Assembly (NCBI GenBank): GCA_002794785.1 | Contig: NBBA01000016.1 | Coordinates: forward strand, 186,001 to 250,000 | Direction: 5' to 3' | Source of the DNA: Coniferiporia sulphurascens | Lineage: Eukaryota; Basidiomycota; Agaricomycetes; Hymenochaetales; Hymenochaetaceae | Length of the DNA stretch: 64,000 nucleotides | In this document: piece after piece, positions 1 to 9,944 of the stretch | Position numbering within the stretch: position 1 is the stretch's first letter | Layout of the letters: every line of letters starts with the position of its first letter | Position numbers and translations under genes: made by a program | The notes under the pieces: generated by a model | Database searches by the model: none | Seen by the model: only the letters and a program-made list of their open reading frames with translations | What the model was told of the DNA's origin: nothing

Positions 1-300
1 CAGGTGGGGGTAATTCCCATGTCGGGCTTAAGTTGATTCCCATGATCCAGCAGCGCTCTACAGTGGAAAGCGGGGCAAGGGAGGGAATGTGTAGGGTAGG
101 GGGGGCATCTCAATGGGTGGAGTAGTGCCTACGGCACCGCAACCTCCACTCGGGGTGTTCTCCTGGCACGGCACGCCTTACCCAACCCAGCGCACCGTAG
201 AGGACAGCGTGTCGCGTGTAAGGCCTTTGTCCTGGGGGCAGCGATGTCACGAGGAAGGTGTATGCATAGTGATGGGTCCCGCAAGGGTGCCCTTAATCAT
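1..300. other. Unassigned sequence before LINE copy 1
   Basis: I could not match these 300 bases to any other part of the window. An open frame begins at 113, but only its last 43 or so codons (from about 301) agree with the LINE ORF2 C terminus; the earlier part looks like a chance opening. It may be a diverged part of the same LINE or another repeat that continues to the left of the window. Confidence 0.4.
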
Positions 301-762
301 GGACAATGACCTGGACTTGGACACCCTCAGGGGCTACATGCGTAGGTTGCTCGGATCCAGGACTCAGGATGCGGACCCAGCCCTTTTGGAGCTCTCAGGT
401 ATGCTCCCACCATTTCCCTCTGACTCTTGACCGCCCTTCAGATTCCCCAATGGTTTCTTCTATGGCGCTTGCAGCTGCTCCTTTCCTCTTCTAAGGGACT
501 CCCCATTGCCTGATCTTGCTCTTTGCCAGGTACAGCATTTCGTAGTCGCGATATGTATGCCTCCTCCTTTCCTTCCTCTATTTTACCCTAATAGGGCGCA
601 TAAGCACACTAGGCCTCACACAAGAGGCATGCGCCCCGCCCAGTTTCGCTCGATGAGCGATGACAGGCGCCTCAGTAGTTAGGTAGTTTACAGGCGGCCC
701 CTACAGGGCTGCAGGTGTAGTGTGTAGCTCAGTAGGAATAATAAATTTAAAAAAAAAAAAAA
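301..762 (+). mobile_element. LINE copy 1, 3' end only
   Basis: This piece holds the last codons of LINE ORF2 (stop at 428-430), a 3' UTR of about 320 bp and an A-rich tail at about 743-762. It matches 13,069-13,534 closely. A short stem-loop at 694-712 sits just before the tail, as in the other copies. It abuts a LINE of opposite orientation (copy 2), so it appears to have landed in that element's reverse-transcriptase region and to be 5' truncated, as is usual for target-primed retrotransposition. Confidence 0.85.
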
Positions 763-2607
763 GGCCATGTCAGGTGGGCACTGGAGGTCCAACAGTTGCT
801 GGTGGAGGAGTTGCAGGTGTACCAAGTCGAAAGAAACCCTGTACGTCAACCGCTAGGACTGAGCATACACGGCCCTCATCATGGGCTCACTCTGCAATCT
901 GTAGGAGGTGCTGGGCAGTGTTGTAGATGGAATGTCCTTGACGCCCCCCATATTGGTTAGGTGGCAGCCAGTCCCTCATATTAGCAAGGAACTGGAGCCG
1001 GTTAGCGATAATCTTTTCAAGGAGTTTCCCTAAGGTCTCCTCAAGGGTAATGGGCCAGTAGGATCGCGGCTAGAAGGGGTCCTTCTTGTTTGGCTTCCTG
1101 AGTATCACCACTTTTGCTGCCCACCAGCACTTGGGGTGGTGCCCCATGCGCAGACAGTCATTGAAAAGGGTGAGGATCTCATTGGGGTAGGTGTCTACCA
1201 CCCATTTGAGGGGGTGGTAGCCGATCCCTGAGAGGCCCAGAGCCAACAAGTTGGATGTGTTGGACAGTGCCCCATGAGCTCCGAGAGGAGCATGGGCAGG
1301 GCAGCTGGTTGGGGGGGAGGCGGCAGGGTGTCAGCCGCTTGTTGGGGTGGGGGGGGCATAAAGAAAGTAGTGCAGAAAAGCTCACCTTTCTCAGTGTCCA
1401 ATTGGGTGAAGGTGCCATTCACGCTTTTTGAGCGAGGGGATTGGAGTAGGTTAGTTGCCTGGCCCTGGTTAGCCCAGCTCCAGATGTTGGAGGCGTCAGC
1501 TTGGTCAGCTTGGTCGGTGTAAAACTGCCGCTTGGCTGCACGGACACCGTGTTTGAATGTGTGGTGGGCTGCTGAATGCTGAAGGGGGGTGGTGGCCATC
1601 GAGATCTCCTGGAGGAGCAACTTACATGTTGGAGTCCACCAGGGGACCTCGGATTTTGACGGCTTGGCAAGTCGGGTGAAGGGTGCAAGGGCAGTGATCA
1701 TAGAGTCGACTACTGCCTGCACTTTAACATCGAGGGTGAGGGTGCTGTCCACCAGGAGTCGAAAGGCAGTTTTGAGTAATGGAAAGGCAATGTTGGACCA
1801 TTCTTCCCTGTCTGCCAGGAATAACCGGCAAGTCTTAATGACTGGGGCTGGAGGCCGAAAAGGCAAGGACCAGCACAGGATGGCATGGTCAGACAATGGG
1901 GAGGTGGTTGAGGTACCCGAATCTATGATCATGTCGGGGTTTATCATGGGGGGGGACCAAATCATGTCAATAGGGCACCATCGATGATTGTCGATGGGCC
2001 ATGAGTCGGAATCTGGAAGGTGGGCTGGCACGAGGCTGTGCTCCCAGAAGAAGTCATCAAGGGGTTGTGCCCTCAAGTCCTCCTGCCATGTGGCAAGGAG
2101 TTCGGACCATGAATGGTGGCGATGGTTGAAGTCGCCTGCCACAAGTAGAGTGGAGGCTAATGCCAGTGGGATTGTAAAAAGGAACGACTCACCAGGGTAG
2201 AGGGGGGTGGCTGTAGTGCGGTCCGGCACATGCATGCCATAGTAGTTGCACAGGCAGATCATTAGGTGGGAGCAGATTTCTACAGTGAGGACGTCAGTGC
2301 CGGAGGAGGCAGCCCTGAGGACTGACCATGCGGTTGAGGGGATGGCGTGGGATACGTAAGTGACAACCCTCGGCCGGGTGGCCGGGGGAAGAACAGCAGT
2401 GTACCCTGGGAGGTATGGGACATTGAGGACCAGCGTGCCGGTGGGGTCAATGAGTGATGGCTGGAGGCTGATTTGGTACCAGGGTGGTTCCTGGATTAAA
2501 ATGACGGTGGGTGGGGAGGGGTCAGTGGTAAGGATCGGGATAAGGGAATGGACTGTGGCTAATGAGTGGGCGGCATTCCATTGAAGGATAGAGATGTCTC
2601 TATTCAT
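763..2607 (-). pseudogene. LINE ORF2 fragment: AP endonuclease, linker and start of reverse transcriptase
   Basis: ORF2 starts at the ATG at 2,607, which overlaps the ORF1 stop (ATGA at 2,604-2,607). The first 230 or so codons form an APE-type endonuclease, with an N-terminal motif around LQWNAAHS, a QEPPW motif for the catalytic glutamate, AGDFNHRHHSW and a C-terminal SDHAILCW containing the catalytic His. The frame stays open to about 1,250; after a frameshift there, the reverse-transcriptase leader (a KWVVD motif, NDCL) and the first RT blocks continue to 763 in another frame. The C-terminal RT, RNase H and tail are absent here. ORF2 products nick the target and reverse-transcribe their own RNA; this copy cannot. 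Confidence 0.85.
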
Positions 2608-3472
2608 AAGTCCTCCATTGTGTCATCTTTGGGCCCTTCAATGGTGGCCTCAATCTGGTGGTAATGCTGTTTCTTGGGGCACTGAGGGTAGGTGGCAGGG
2701 TGGTCGCCCTTGCAGTTGGTGCAGTAGCGAGGGTGAGGGCATTGGTCGCCCTCGACGGCTTTGGTGGCGCAGGATGCACATGACTTATGGTGGTTGTGGG
2801 AGAGGTGACCTCCTCCACATTCGGCACAACATGGCTGGGCTCGGCATCCTTTCGTTCCATGTCCTAGACCCTGGCAGTGCTCGCATTGAGTGAGGCTGGG
2901 GTGGAAGGGGGGGACCAAGAGGGTGAGGGAGGCTCCGAACATCCAGACTTGTGGGTGCTTAAGGAGCTGCACCCAGATGGATCCATTGGGGTTGGAGAAG
3001 GAGAATGCCATGGGGCACCTATCGAGGGTCGGCAGGTGGTCATCGGTAGCGGCAAAGTGTGGGTCAACAACGAAGTCGAGGAGGCGAAGGGTCGGGTTGT
3101 GCCTGACTTCAGCCATGAGGGCCTTGGGGGTGATGGTGTGGCCATTCTGGCTGAAAAGGTAGTCCTTGCACAGCACCATAGAGATGCAGAGTGTGGACTG
3201 GGGGCGGACATGGATGGGGGTGAAGGCGAATGTCCTCGGGATCTTTCCAACCTCCAGAGAAAGGCTCTTCTCACGCATATGGGCTGCATAGGCTGTGGCG
3301 TGCCGATCGATGATCATGTCCATGGCTGGGGAGGCTGAGGAGGGGCACTTTGTGAAAGAGGTCATGAGGTTCCCCTTCATGTTGAAGGAGGAAGCCAATA
3401 CCATGACCTGGTCAGTGGTGGGGAGGGAGGAGAAAAACTCACAGGCTGTGGCAGTTAGGCGCATGGCTGGGA
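2604..3472 (-). pseudogene. LINE ORF1 (gag-like, CCHC knuckles), 5' truncated
   Basis: An open frame of 286 codons runs from 3,464 to the TGA at 2,604. Its C-terminal third has closely spaced Cys/His knuckles (CEHCQGLGHGTKGC, then CAECGG, CASCATKA, CTNCKGDHPATYPQC), the usual RNA-binding signature of gag-like LINE ORF1 proteins. The N-terminal proline-rich and coiled part seen in copies 4 and 6 is missing because the copy is cut at 3,473 by copy 3. The frame is otherwise uninterrupted, so this is one of the better-preserved ORF1 C termini in the window. Confidence 0.85.
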
Positions 3473-3606
3473 GCTTTTTTATTATTTTTATTTTTATTAT
3501 TTATTATTCCTGCAGTATTACATAATTACAAGCTGCCCCCCCAAAGGGGGGCCCTAACTACATAACAACAGAGGCACCCATCATTGCACAACACGTGAAA
3601 CTGGGC
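3473..3606 (-). mobile_element. LINE copy 3, 3' terminal 134 bp
   Basis: Read on the minus strand this is the end of a LINE 3' UTR: the GC-rich hairpin (a run of G and a run of C around 3,535-3,555), the block ending in CTGCAGGAATA, and an A/T-rich tail at 3,473-3,505. It matches the ends of copies 5, 7 and 8. Only the tail survives, a severe 5' truncation. It separates copy 2 from copy 4. Confidence 0.8.
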
Positions 3607-5106
3607 CATCCCTTCTTGACCTCTTACCACCACCATCTCCCTAGTGCGGGCAGCTCAAACTCCCCCATGGCAGATCAGTTTCGGTGGTCGTCCCCTATGA
3701 CCCACAGGCATCTCTACTGCTAGTTCTACGGTGTCTGGAGCGGCCAACCCTGGCCGACGCCAGTCGCCAACCGCCCCCGACTACGACAACCTAATGGGAG
3801 TCACCCCCCTCGGCAACCTAAATGAGTGGCCGCAGAGGGGAACACAATCTGCCCTCGACATCGCCCTGGTTCAGCAACCCGCCAACCAAGACACCGACAA
3901 CCAGATGCAGGACAACCTGCATACACTCCCCCCAGTTGACTGGAAAATGCAGAGCCGACGTCCTATCTCCCGAGACCCCTTGCAACCGGCCAGTCACCTC
4001 GGAATTTGTTAGAGCACTGACAGACTTTGCGCCAAATGTTGAAAGGGCCCTCGACACCCTCAAGGCTGACATCGAAAAGGCTGCCAGCTCCACATTGGTT
4101 GTACAGGCGACAGCAGCATTCCTGGGGAAACTAACAGCCCTCAGTCATGAAATGCTCTCAACAACATACCAGACACAAGATCAGGATGATCCAGACCACA
4201 TCACCACCCGCGCAGCGGAGCAGGAGTATGCCCAGTCCACAATGGGCACGAGAATCTCACTCGGCACACCTTTCTCCTCAGCCATGAGAGCCCCGTTCAC
4301 CTTTAACACAAAGGTGAATCAGCAAGCTCAAGCCCAAATGACTCCCCCTGACCCACAGATATCTGCACTGTCAGACATCGTCAAGCGGCTTTCGGTCGAT
4401 GTAGGGAACCTAACCCGCCAAGTCTCCTCCCTGGCCTCACACCCTGCCCCGCAGCCGCAACAGGCTCCCCAGCAGACTCCCACCAACGTGGGAGGAACCA
4501 CCCCCACTCCCACCACAGTGGCAACAGTCGCCACCACCATAACTCTGGCTCAGCTTGAGGCTGTGGCGAAAGTCATGCCGGCTGGAGCCCCAATGATGTA
4601 TGCCCAGTTAGTGGCAATAGCAGCTAACCTCCCCCAACCCCCCGCAGCCCAAACAGCCCCAGCAAAGAAGGCGAAGAAAGTTCGGCAACCACCACCCCCC
4701 CCCAAAATGTATGCCAAGGAACCCACCTTAGTGTTATCACTGTGGGACCTAGTCACCCCTGCAGCTATGCGTAAGTCAGGTGCATCTCTCACGGAAATGG
4801 CCCGGGGTTTCTTCTGGGCCCTGCCTACTGCTGACGCGGTCACTGTGCTGTCCTCCAAGTTTAACGCAAAGGGCAACCTGGTGGCCACTTTCGCAGAAAG
4901 ACCCACCTCCTCCACTCCCACCACATCAGTGATCATTGACCGCCATGCAGATGCATTCACAAAGTATATGTGTGATCGCTGCCTAGCCCTCCCAGCGGAC
5001 CGGCCCATCTCGGACCATTTCCAACTAACCCCCTCCAGAGTTTGCCCTAGATTGACATTACGCATCTCCATGGTGCCCTGCAGGGATGTCTTCTTCAGGC
5101 AAAATC

Positions 5107-5120
5107 CCCACCCCATCACC
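5107..5120. repeat. Target-site duplication (left) of LINE copy 5
   Basis: The 14 bases CCCACCCCATCACC here recur exactly at 6,594-6,607. They bracket the minus-strand insert, and removing one copy plus the insert restores continuous ORF1 homology. A direct repeat of this length is typical of LINE target-primed insertion. Confidence 0.92.
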
Positions 5121-6593
5121 TTTTTTTTTTTTTTAAATTATTCCTGCAGTGCTACCTAATTAAAAGCTGCCCCCCCGAAGGGGGGGCCCTAATTACATAA
5201 CAACAGAGGTGCCTGTCATCGCACAATGCATGAAACTGGGCAGGGGCCCTGCTCCCTGAAGGGTGCCAAGGTGGGGTAACGGGCAAGGTGGGGAGGGCCC
5301 CTATTAACAAAGGGGAAGAAGGAGGGAGGAATACATTTCGCTATGACGAAACCAAATGGATGAGGGCAGGTAATGGGGTAACTTAGAATTGGGAAGGGGA
5401 GGGCGAGAGTGCCAGCCAGGACATACACAGGAGAGTCCGAAAGGCAGTCACTGAGTAGAGGAAAAGGGAGGAAGTGCACATCTGAAAGCTCCAAGAGAGC
5501 TGGGTCTGGGTCCTGGGAGTGGGGTCCAAGCATATGACTCATGTATTCCCATAGGATGTCCAAGTCCATATCTTCGTCAGTTGGGTGACCTGCGAGCTCC
5601 ATTGTGGCAAAGGCCAGGCATATGGAGGCTGAGGTTCGGTTGGAGATGTGGTTCAAGTGCCCTGTTAGTTTCAACCAGCGGTGCAGGACCTGGAGGCGGT
5701 TTTCATCGGCCCATTTGGTGTAGTGGGTCGGGAGTGGGTCATGGGGTGGCCATACCTTGCGAATCCATGGCCGGAAGGTGTGGCACCTGCCCAGTATGTG
5801 GGCGGTGGACTGGGCTGGCCAGGGGGGTGGTTGTGCCATTGACAGTGCGAGATCAAACCGTGCCTTCACCAGTAGGCTGAGTCAAAGCTCAGCCAGTAGC
5901 CCCCATAGGGACCGGCACGGCAGAGTATCTGAGCGACTGCAGAGAGCTCTTGGCGGGGTGGTCGACTGAGTGCATCAAGAGTTTGCATGGTCTGCAGGAG
6001 GGGGCACCGTTGACCGCTAGGTACTTATCGGTGGTCGAGGACAGTGGGCAGGCGAGTGAGAGGGACCATCGTTCCATGAGGGTGTTTATGGCAGCCTCTT
6101 TCAGCGTGGAGGTGGAGGGTGCGAGGGAAGATGGGGGTAGATTTGTGGCAAACTTTACCTCGCTGTCTGCCCATTCATTGCCAGGGATGTCCGAGTGGCC
6201 TGGGCACCAGACGAAGTGAATGGCAAGATCCAGGTATGAGTCCACGAGAGTCTGGACTCCTGCCTTCCATTGGTGGAGGAGGTGAGCGCCTGGGACTGGC
6301 GCCCATGTGTGGATAAGGTGAAGTGCCATCAGCAAATCTGACAGAAAGAAGATATTGGATGTGACCAGCAGAAGGTCTCATAGGTGGTGTGCGGCCCATG
6401 TGGGTGCGAAGGTGAGAGAGAAGATCTCTGCGTCTGTGGTGGTGGCGCATGTGGGGGAGGCGAGCCGGCAGGATTTAAGGCATATGGGGCCTTGCATGGC
6501 GCACACAGCTGATCCAGATTTCGAGCCCATGCATGAGCCATCGGTGAAGACCTGGAGGTGGGGGAGGGTGCTCAGGGAGCGCGCGGCAGCTGG
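5121..6593 (-). mobile_element. LINE copy 5, 5'-truncated insertion inside ORF1 of copy 4
   Basis: Reading down from 6,593 it contains the C-terminal part of ORF2 (RNase H from about 6,590, with GHSDIPGNEWAD near 6,180, then the His/Cys-rich tail at 5,900-5,530), the 3' UTR with the GC-rich hairpin near 5,168-5,188, and a poly(A) tail seen as T at 5,121-5,136. Exact 14-bp target duplications flank it. The RNase H frame is open over long stretches (148 codons at 5,889-6,335 and 217 at 5,216-5,869), but it lacks endonuclease and reverse transcriptase and cannot move by itself. Confidence 0.9.
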
Positions 6594-8697
6594 CCCACCC
6601 CATCACCGAAGCGGCACTCCTTGTGGAGGTCCGCCAAAACCCCTCCCTCAGGCACCTCGACTTCGTGGTGCCACCCCACTATGCGACGGTACCGGAAAAG
6701 CTCCCCCTTTTGGCGGCATGCCCAGTATCCTTCACCTTCATTGACCCAGATGGGCAGACCCAAGCACGCCTCCTCAAGAGGAACAGGGCTTACCTATTCG
6801 GATCCTCCCTCCACCTTTTGGTCCCACTGGTTCAGCTGGCCTCACCCAGTGTGAGCACTGCCAAGGACTCGGCCACAGAAAGAAGGGATGCCAAGCCCAG
6901 GCCCATTGCGCCGAATGTGCCAGACAGCACTTAACGGCCAACCATCGTAAGTTGTGCACATATTGTGCAAATGACGCAGTCGAAGGAGACACCTGCCCTC
7001 ACCCCTGCCACTGTGCAAACTGCCAGGGCGACCACCCCGCCACCCTTCCCACCTGCCTGAAGAAGAAGCGCTTCTGCATCATCGACTCCGCCCTCCAGGT
7101 TGAAGAGGACACTGATGCCTTCATGGAGGAGGACCAATGAGTGCACAAATCTGTGTACTCCAGTGGAACGCCGCCCGCTCACTTGTGGCGATTCATTCAC
7201 TAATCCCTGCCCTTACTAATGAACCCTCTCCCCCCACCTGATCCTGATCCAGGAGCCACCATGGTATCAGATCGGGCTACAGCCCTCACTCACTAACCCA
7301 GACGGAGACCCGGTACACAACGTGCCGACAATCCCCAGCTTCGTCCCAGTACTCCCCCCTGCCACCCGACCCAGGGTGGTCACCTACGTCTCAAGGACCC
7401 TCCCCCAGTCTTCATGGTCAGTCGTTGGCCCAGCCTCAAGTGGCACAGACGTCGTGATGGTGGAGATCCATGGCAGCCGCCTGGTCAGGGTGTGCAACTA
7501 CTACAGTATGTTGCCCCCTGACAGAGCGGAAGCCAGACTGGGGTACCCAGGTGAGATGTTCCTCTGCTCTCTCCCCTCGGCCCTCGCCTCCACCCTCATG
7601 GTGGCTGGTGACTTCAATCGTCGCCACCACTCGTGGTCAACCCTCAACTCCACCTGAGAAGAAGACCACAGAGCACAACCTCTGGACGACTTCTTCAGGG
7701 AAAATGGCCACGAACCAGCTCACCCACCCGACTGCAACACCCAACCCCTACCAGGGTGCCAGCACTGCCCAATCGACATGGTATGGACCCCACCCTCAAT
7801 CAACCCGGAGTCCATCATGGACTCCTTCACTATGAACCAGTCACCACTATCTGACCACCAAATACTGTGCTGGTCAATACCAACATCAACACCCCGGCCC
7901 ACACCAACTACACAAAAACTCAGTAATGAGGACAAGGAGAGCTGGACGAAGGCCGCTTTCCCAGCCCTCACTGCCGCATTCACTGTTAGGACCAAGGGTA
8001 ACCATGGTTAGCTGATGGAACAAGTAGTCGAGATAGAGTTGAGGTGTGTGATTGAGTCAAGAATAAGTCAGTAGATGTTGGTACTTCGCTCAGGAGAAGT
8101 CTGAGAGAATTGGGAAGGTGAATTAAACTGGGGGTCTAGGCTGGTCTAGGCCCTCCTTATATACATGTAGAAGAAGCTCCGCTTGAATGTACTCCACAGC
8201 GGACACTCCACAAGGCTCTGCAGTTGAAGCTATGACGTCTCACAGTGTCATCATAGGCCCTACTGACTTGGAGCTGCGTACCAGTGCAAATGACCTCATA
8301 AGAGGATCATATGAGAAATAACTATCTACAATTGGCTGTTGGTGCTCCACTGAGCTCCACTGCACATCATGTGCTCCACTATGCTCCACTATGCTCCACT
8401 GAGCTCATAGTGAAGTCATATGGTGTCATAATGACTTCACCATGACGCTTAGGCTGTGTGTGTCGCCCCACTGTTCTGTACGCTACCCTGTAGTCTTATG
8501 TACCAGTGGCTTCTTGTTGAGATGCTGCCTAACAGCTTGATGATTGGTAAGTCATTGACTTGTCTTGATGGCCTCCTGTACTGGTTCCTGCATGTTGTCT
8601 TGTTGTTTTGGACACTCATCATTTAGAGTTTGTGGCTGGCTTCGGTAAGCGCTTCGGTTCCTGCCGAGTGTGGTTTAATTGCGTAATGCGATGTCGG

Positions 8698-9387
8698 CTA
8701 AAGGTCCATAGGTGGGTACCTTTCAGTTGGTGTCCTGTCGTCGATCACATTGTCTGGTGGTTTGTTAATGTGGTTTATCCTAGCAATACGTCGCATGTAT
8801 CCTGGAGGTGGTGCCAGGGGTGATCCATTTGATAACCATAGTGTTATCATGTAAAGATTAACATTGCCAATCTGCTGATTGGCAGTTGTCGATCCCTTTG
8901 CTGATAGATTCTTGAAGAGGGTGATTACCTTTGCGCGTAATTGGTGAGCGTTAGCTAGGAATGTGTTATCCTGCAACGTCCTGTACGGGAAGGATCCTGA
9001 GACCACTTGTAGGTCACATTCCTTGTCATGTATGTGCGGGTTCACTATTGTCTGGACATGGACATTGTGCAGGAACTCTTGTACATTGAAGATGTACATT
9101 TGTATCGTGTGCATCACCCTGACCTCCATGCCATCGCCTATAGGGTCTACAGCGTGATCTGTAGTTACCTGGCAGTTCATGTACCCTGCCATGTAAAAGC
9201 ATTCGGTTATTACCATGTTAAATGCTTCCCATGATTGATTGTATGCAGTCCGGCATTGGTGGCAGAGTCTTGATGAGTCAAGAGTCTTTAGCGGTCACTT
9301 GAGCATCGTGATTGGCCTGATGTTCCCAAGAAGTCCTGGTTTTCTAGTTAGTTCCATCCCCATGTTGAATGATCGCTGGATGGTATC
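8698..9387 (-). pseudogene. Broken reading frame of unknown function in the 7,984-10,030 insertion
   Basis: An open frame of 172 codons (9,216 to 8,698) continues upstream in the same frame through one TGA to 9,387, and beyond the solo LTR to about 9,985, giving at least 230 codons. Visible features are a CHQC pair near 9,270 and a PPPGYMRR segment near the C terminus. I see no reverse transcriptase, integrase or DDE motif and do not recognise a family. Since it lies inside a mobile element it may be a gag-like or accessory protein, or a captured host fragment. Confidence 0.45.
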
Positions 9388-9944
9388 TGTTAAGCTCAAC
9401 GGTTACACGGTGATCGACATCGGGGCTTCCTGATCGTCGGAACTGATGGTACGGCAACAGGGCTTCCTAGATGTCGTAAGTCGAAGATGATCATTGTCGG
9501 GGCTTCTTGATCAACGATGTGGTCGTGAGATGCTTCTTAGCGATGTTGGGTTACGACGAAGCGACTAATGGCCAAGCGGCACACAGTAGACTGGTGGTAG
9601 CAGATAATGGGCTTGTATGAACAAAGAGCACAAGCTTAGGGCTTGTGCTACTGAAGTTACATGCTTATATGCTACTCTATGTGTTTGCTACTGTAGCGAC
9701 TTGGTTAGGTGTGTTTACCAGACTATGGAAGGTCATGGAAACTCAAGGAATGCCTTGGTAATACAAGTACGGTGATCAGTAAGCAAAGCACGTCATGATG
9801 GTGCAATAAGGCGTCATCATGGCGTCTTATGGTGCAAGGCAAATAATAATGAGTAAGACAGAGAAATGGGGGAGTTGCGCTGACTGATGATGACGAAAGG
9901 GAAGTGAGTCAGCACAGTAGGAAAAGTAAAGGAAAATTGTAACA
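9388..9944 (+). repeat. Solo LTR, family F1 (TGTTAAGCTC...TTGTAACA)
   Basis: 557 bp with TG...CA ends, flanked by GTATC at 9,383-9,387 and 9,945-9,949. It is inserted in the unclassified element, so it is younger than that element. Related copies lie at 21,023, 44,106 and 45,184. No internal F1 coding region is present in the window. Confidence 0.93.

Larger units (their letters stand above)
763..3472 (-). mobile_element. LINE copy 2, 5' two thirds of the element
   Basis: Reading from 3,472 down to 763 this copy contains most of ORF1, the endonuclease part of ORF2 and the first part of the reverse transcriptase. At 763 it is cut by the tail of copy 1. At 3,473 it runs into the T-rich reversed tail of another copy (copy 3). 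Nucleotide similarity to copy 6 (16,435-18,860) is high over its whole length, so both belong to the same subfamily. Confidence 0.85.
3731..7140 (+). pseudogene. LINE ORF1 of copy 4, split by LINE copy 5
   Basis: The frame opens at 3,731, shifts near 3,990 and continues to 5,120. It resumes at 6,608 after the insert, with one target duplication to discount, and ends at the TGA at 7,138-7,140. The N-terminal half has a predicted helical segment and long Pro/Gln/Ala-rich stretches. The middle shares a block with the other copies beginning near PPPPKMYAKEPTLV. The C terminus has the Cys/His knuckles, with another frameshift around 6,930-6,950. The protein reads through the insertion point at the expected position, so the break is the later LINE insertion rather than gradual decay. 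Confidence 0.85.

Noticed and set aside
1274..3525. Plus-strand open frames over LINE copy 2 (for example 1,589-1,987 and 2,877-3,338)
   Set aside because: They lie antisense to the endonuclease and ORF1 frames, have no motifs, and are by-products of the G/C-rich codon usage.
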